This document shows positions 45,941 through 49,011 of a stretch of DNA of 49,011 nt, one piece after another. Source of the stretch: Cupriavidus gilardii. GTDB taxonomy: Bacteria; Pseudomonadota; Gammaproteobacteria; Burkholderiales; Burkholderiaceae. The first letter of the stretch is position 1; every line of letters starts with the position of its first letter. The notes under the pieces are model-generated. The model saw nothing but the letters and a program-made list of their open reading frames with translations, did no database searches and had not been told where the DNA came from. The position numbers and the translations under genes are program-made. Where the stretch lies: contig NZ_VZOV01000031.1 in NCBI RefSeq assembly GCF_008801915.1, positions 1-49,011 on the forward strand. Reading direction: 5' to 3'.

Positions 45941-47149
45941 ATGTCTTCCAATTCTTCCAAGCTGCACGCCCCCGCCGACCCCACGGCGAACCCGGGCCAA
46001 ATCCCGGCGGCAGCGGACACCTCGTATCTGGAGCCCTCGTTCCTGCGCCGCCTGTCGTGGCTCGACTGGCTGTACGCGCTGCTGCTGGTAGTCGGCGCCG
46101 GCGTCGGCCTGGCGCGCTATGGCCAGTGGATGGACGGCTACGACAAGGCGGTGCTGATCGGCGCGGTGCCGACCTTCGCGATGCTGGGCTGGCACTGGAA
46201 GCCGGTGCGCGCGCTGATGGCGGGCCTGGCCGTGCTGGCACTGCTTGCCGTGCAGATGTACCAAGGCGAACTGGCGCGGGCCGAGCAGGCCTTCCTGCTG
46301 AAGTACCTGCTGTCGAGCCAGTCCGCGATCCTGTGGATGTGCGCACTGGTGTTCCTGTCGACGCTGTTCTACTGGGGCGGCCTGCTGGCCCGCTCGCAGA
46401 CCGGCTACGGCATCGGCCACAAGCTCGCCTGGGCGGCAGTGGTGCTGGGCTTTACCGGCATGCTGGTGCGCTGGTACGAGTCCTATCTGATCGGCCCCGA
46501 TATCGGCCATATCCCGGTGTCGAACCTGTACGAAGTGTTCGTGCTGTTCGTGCTGATCACGACGCTGTTCCACCTGTACTACGAGGGCCGCTACCGCACC
46601 GGCGCGCTGGGCCCGTTCGTGATGCTGGTGGTGTCGGCGGCCGTCGGCTTCCTGCTGTGGTACACGGTCAGCCGCGATGCGCACGAGATCCAGCCGCTGG
46701 TGCCGGCACTGCAGAGCTGGTGGATGAAGATCCATGTGCCGGCCAATTTCATCGGCTACGGCACCTTCGCGCTGGCCGCGATGGTCGCGGTGGCCTATCT
46801 GCTGAAGCAGCGCGGCATCCTGGCCGAGCGCCTGCCCGCGCTGGAGCTGCTCGACGACGTCATGTACAAGGCGATCGCGGTCGGCTTCGCCTTCTTCACG
46901 ATCGCCACGATTCTCGGCGCGCTGTGGGCGGCGGAGGCCTGGGGCGGCTACTGGAGTTGGGACCCGAAGGAAACCTGGGCGCTGATCGTCTGGCTGAACT
47001 ACGCCGCCTGGCTGCACATGCGGCTGATCAAGGGCCTGCGCGGCGCGATGGCGGCCTGGTGGGCGCTGATCGGCCTCTTGATCACGACCTTCGCCTTCCT
47101 GGGCGTCAACATGTTCCTGTCCGGGCTGCACAGCTACGGCGAGTTGTGA
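45941..47149 (+). CDS. ccsA: Cytochrome c biogenesis protein CcsA (CcsB/ResC)
   Basis: This 402-residue inner membrane protein is the haem-handling partner of ResB. The family WWD signature is WGGYWSWDPKETWAL near residue 330. Conserved His residues occur in the flanking segments (GIGHKLAW, KIHVPANFIGYG). About eight membrane helices are expected. The first 35 residues are polar and absent from short relatives. I chose ATG 45941 (MSSNSSKLHA), just 10 bases after the resB stop; an in-frame GTG-like start upstream overlaps resB. A terminator follows the stop by 33 bases. Confidence 0.94.
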   Translation: MSSNSSKLHAPADPTANPGQIPAAADTSYLEPSFLRRLSWLDWLYALLLVVGAGVGLARYGQWMDGYDKAVLIGAVPTFAMLGWHWKPVRALMAGLAVLALLAVQMYQGELARAEQAFLLKYLLSSQSAILWMCALVFLSTLFYWGGLLARSQTGYGIGHKLAWAAVVLGFTGMLVRWYESYLIGPDIGHIPVSNLYEVFVLFVLITTLFHLYYEGRYRTGALGPFVMLVVSAAVGFLLWYTVSRDAHEIQPLVPALQSWWMKIHVPANFIGYGTFALAAMVAVAYLLKQRGILAERLPALELLDDVMYKAIAVGFAFFTIATILGALWAAEAWGGYWSWDPKETWALIVWLNYAAWLHMRLIKGLRGAMAAWWALIGLLITTFAFLGVNMFLSGLHSYGEL

Positions 47150-47182
47150 TCCACAGCGCGCTTTTCCGGCGTGGAAGCGAGG

Positions 47183-47210
47183 AAACCTGCCCTTTTGGGC
47201 AGGTTTTTTT
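47183..47210 (+). terminator. ccsA terminator
   Basis: AAACCTGCCC (47183-47192) pairs perfectly with GGGCAGGTTT (47197-47206) around TTTT, and a run of seven T covers 47204-47210. It closes the cytochrome assembly operon. Confidence 0.93.
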
Positions 47211-47300
47211 ATGGGAAAGGGAATAAAACGGCGCCTGACGGTGTTTACTGGGAAACACGGCGCCGGTGGGCGGCGCCGCCTTTTCCTGGAGACAGACATC

Positions 47301-47771
47301 ATGACCCTCTCGCGCCTTACCGCTTCCGGTCGTCTTGCGCTTCCCGTGGCCGCCACCGTCACCATTGCCGCCGTGCTGCTGACCGCCTGTTCCGGCATGG
47401 GCATGGGCTCGGGCAGCAGCAGCGCCAGCGCCAGCAGCACGGCCAGCTCTACCGGCAACATGCCGCCGACCGTCAAGGTCAGCAACGGCGTGCTGACCGA
47501 TCCCCAGGGCCTGACGCTGTACACCTTCGACCGCGATACCGCGGGCAGCGGCAAGAGCGTCTGCAACGGACAATGCGCGGTCAACTGGCCGCCGCTGCTG
47601 GCCCAGCCCGGGACCTCGGCCACCGGCCAGTACACGATCATCACGCGCGACGACGGCAGCCGCCAGTGGGCCTATCGCGGCAAGCCGCTGTACCGCTTTG
47701 CCAAGGACACGAAGCCGGGCGACCGCACCGGCGACAAGGTGATGAACGTGTGGCACATCGCCACGCCGTAA
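47301..47771 (+). CDS. Small lipoprotein, COG4315-type
   Basis: This 156-residue protein has a signal peptide ending in a lipobox, LLTAC with Cys30, so it should be lipid-anchored in the envelope. A Ser/Gly/Ala-rich spacer to about residue 53 precedes the folded part. Two copies of the YTFDRDT / YRFAKDT pattern (LTLYTFDRDT, KPLYRFAKDT) mark the family of secreted lipoproteins of unknown function that I know as Lipoprotein_15 or COG4315. CNGQCAVNWPPLL lies between them. GGAG at 47288-47291 precedes the ATG. The function is not known; the neighbours suggest envelope redox work, which is only inference. Confidence 0.85.
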   Translation: MTLSRLTASGRLALPVAATVTIAAVLLTACSGMGMGSGSSSASASSTASSTGNMPPTVKVSNGVLTDPQGLTLYTFDRDTAGSGKSVCNGQCAVNWPPLLAQPGTSATGQYTIITRDDGSRQWAYRGKPLYRFAKDTKPGDRTGDKVMNVWHIATP

Positions 47772-47897
47772 GGCGAGGCGCCACGGGCAGCCCGCCCATC
47801 GCACCAAACACCGGCCGGCCGGTCCAAACTGAGCCGGCCCGGCACGGCCCCGCGAGGCCGTCCGGCGCGCCGGCGCTCCGCCAAGCAAGGAACGATG

Positions 47898-48902
<1,005 letters not shown>

Positions 48903-48921
48903 CCGCTTTTCCTTGCACCGC

Positions 48922-49011
48922 ATGCCTTCCACCGAGACGACGCCGGCCGCCCCGCGCACCGCCGGGCCGGCGGCCGCGCGCCGGGGCGGCGCCACGCCCG
49001 GCACCTTGCCG
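48922..49011 (+). CDS. msrQ: Probable MsrQ, N-terminal fragment
   Basis: An open frame starts at ATG 48922, 19 bases after msrP, and runs without a stop to the end of the window (30 codons). It reads MPSTETTPAAPRTAGPAAAR, a polar Ala/Pro-rich start. No family motif is visible yet. The assignment rests on the nearly universal msrP-msrQ pairing: MsrQ is the haem-binding membrane partner that passes electrons to MsrP. The start codon could differ. Confidence 0.5.
   Translation, partial: MPSTETTPAAPRTAGPAAARRGGATPGTLP

Overview
The window is a single 49 kb stretch of a G+C-rich (by eye about two thirds G+C) betaproteobacterial chromosome. Gene order and protein sequences point to Burkholderiaceae, most likely Cupriavidus, Ralstonia or a close relative. 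Pointers are tuf - tRNA-Trp - secE - nusG - rplKAJL - rpoBC, then recQ, the str/S10/spc/alpha ribosomal block, then dsbD, corA, hemB, engB and the ccs cytochrome genes. The genus assignment is inference from memory of such maps. No insertion sequence, prophage, CRISPR array or integration scar is visible, so this is core genome.

Layout: 1-13974 holds one EF-Tu gene, tRNA-Trp, secE-nusG, rplK-rplA-rplJ-rplL and rpoB-rpoC, closed by a strong intrinsic terminator. A small unrecognised gene on the minus strand (14020-14460) converges on rpoC, and recQ (14846-16705) follows. A well-formed sigma70 promoter (16784-16812) opens the str operon: rpsL, rpsG, fusA, the second tuf and rpsJ, ending in a terminator at 22098-22130. 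A second promoter (22216-22244) starts rplC-rplD-rplW-rplB-rpsS-rplV-rpsC-rplP-rpmC-rpsQ. A third (27187-27214), overlapped by a 29-bp palindrome, starts rplN to rpsK, including secY, infA and rpmJ. rpsD has its own promoter candidate. rpoA-rplQ lies beyond a tandem hairpin terminator and ends in a terminator at 36863-36894.

From 36937 the genes serve the cell envelope and redox chemistry: cutA, dsbD, corA, hemB (haem precursor synthesis), engB (ribosome assembly GTPase), a dihaem cytochrome c4, the two system II cytochrome c assembly proteins (ResB/Ccs1 and CcsA), a small lipoprotein, msrP and the likely start of msrQ. DsbD supplies reductant to the periplasm, the ResB-CcsA pair attaches haem to apocytochromes such as the adjacent c4, HemB feeds haem synthesis, and MsrPQ repairs oxidised periplasmic methionine.

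The most notable non-coding element is a small plus-strand RNA at about 41778-41894 between hemB and engB. It shows four consecutive stem-loops, one presenting a CTCCTCCC anti-Shine-Dalgarno loop, and ends in a hairpin with eight T. Other points of interest are the palindrome over the rplN promoter, the terminator/promoter/overlapping-repeat layout between rplL and rpoB, the terminators that split the ribosomal block into separate transcription units, and two tuf genes that differ at only three silent positions.
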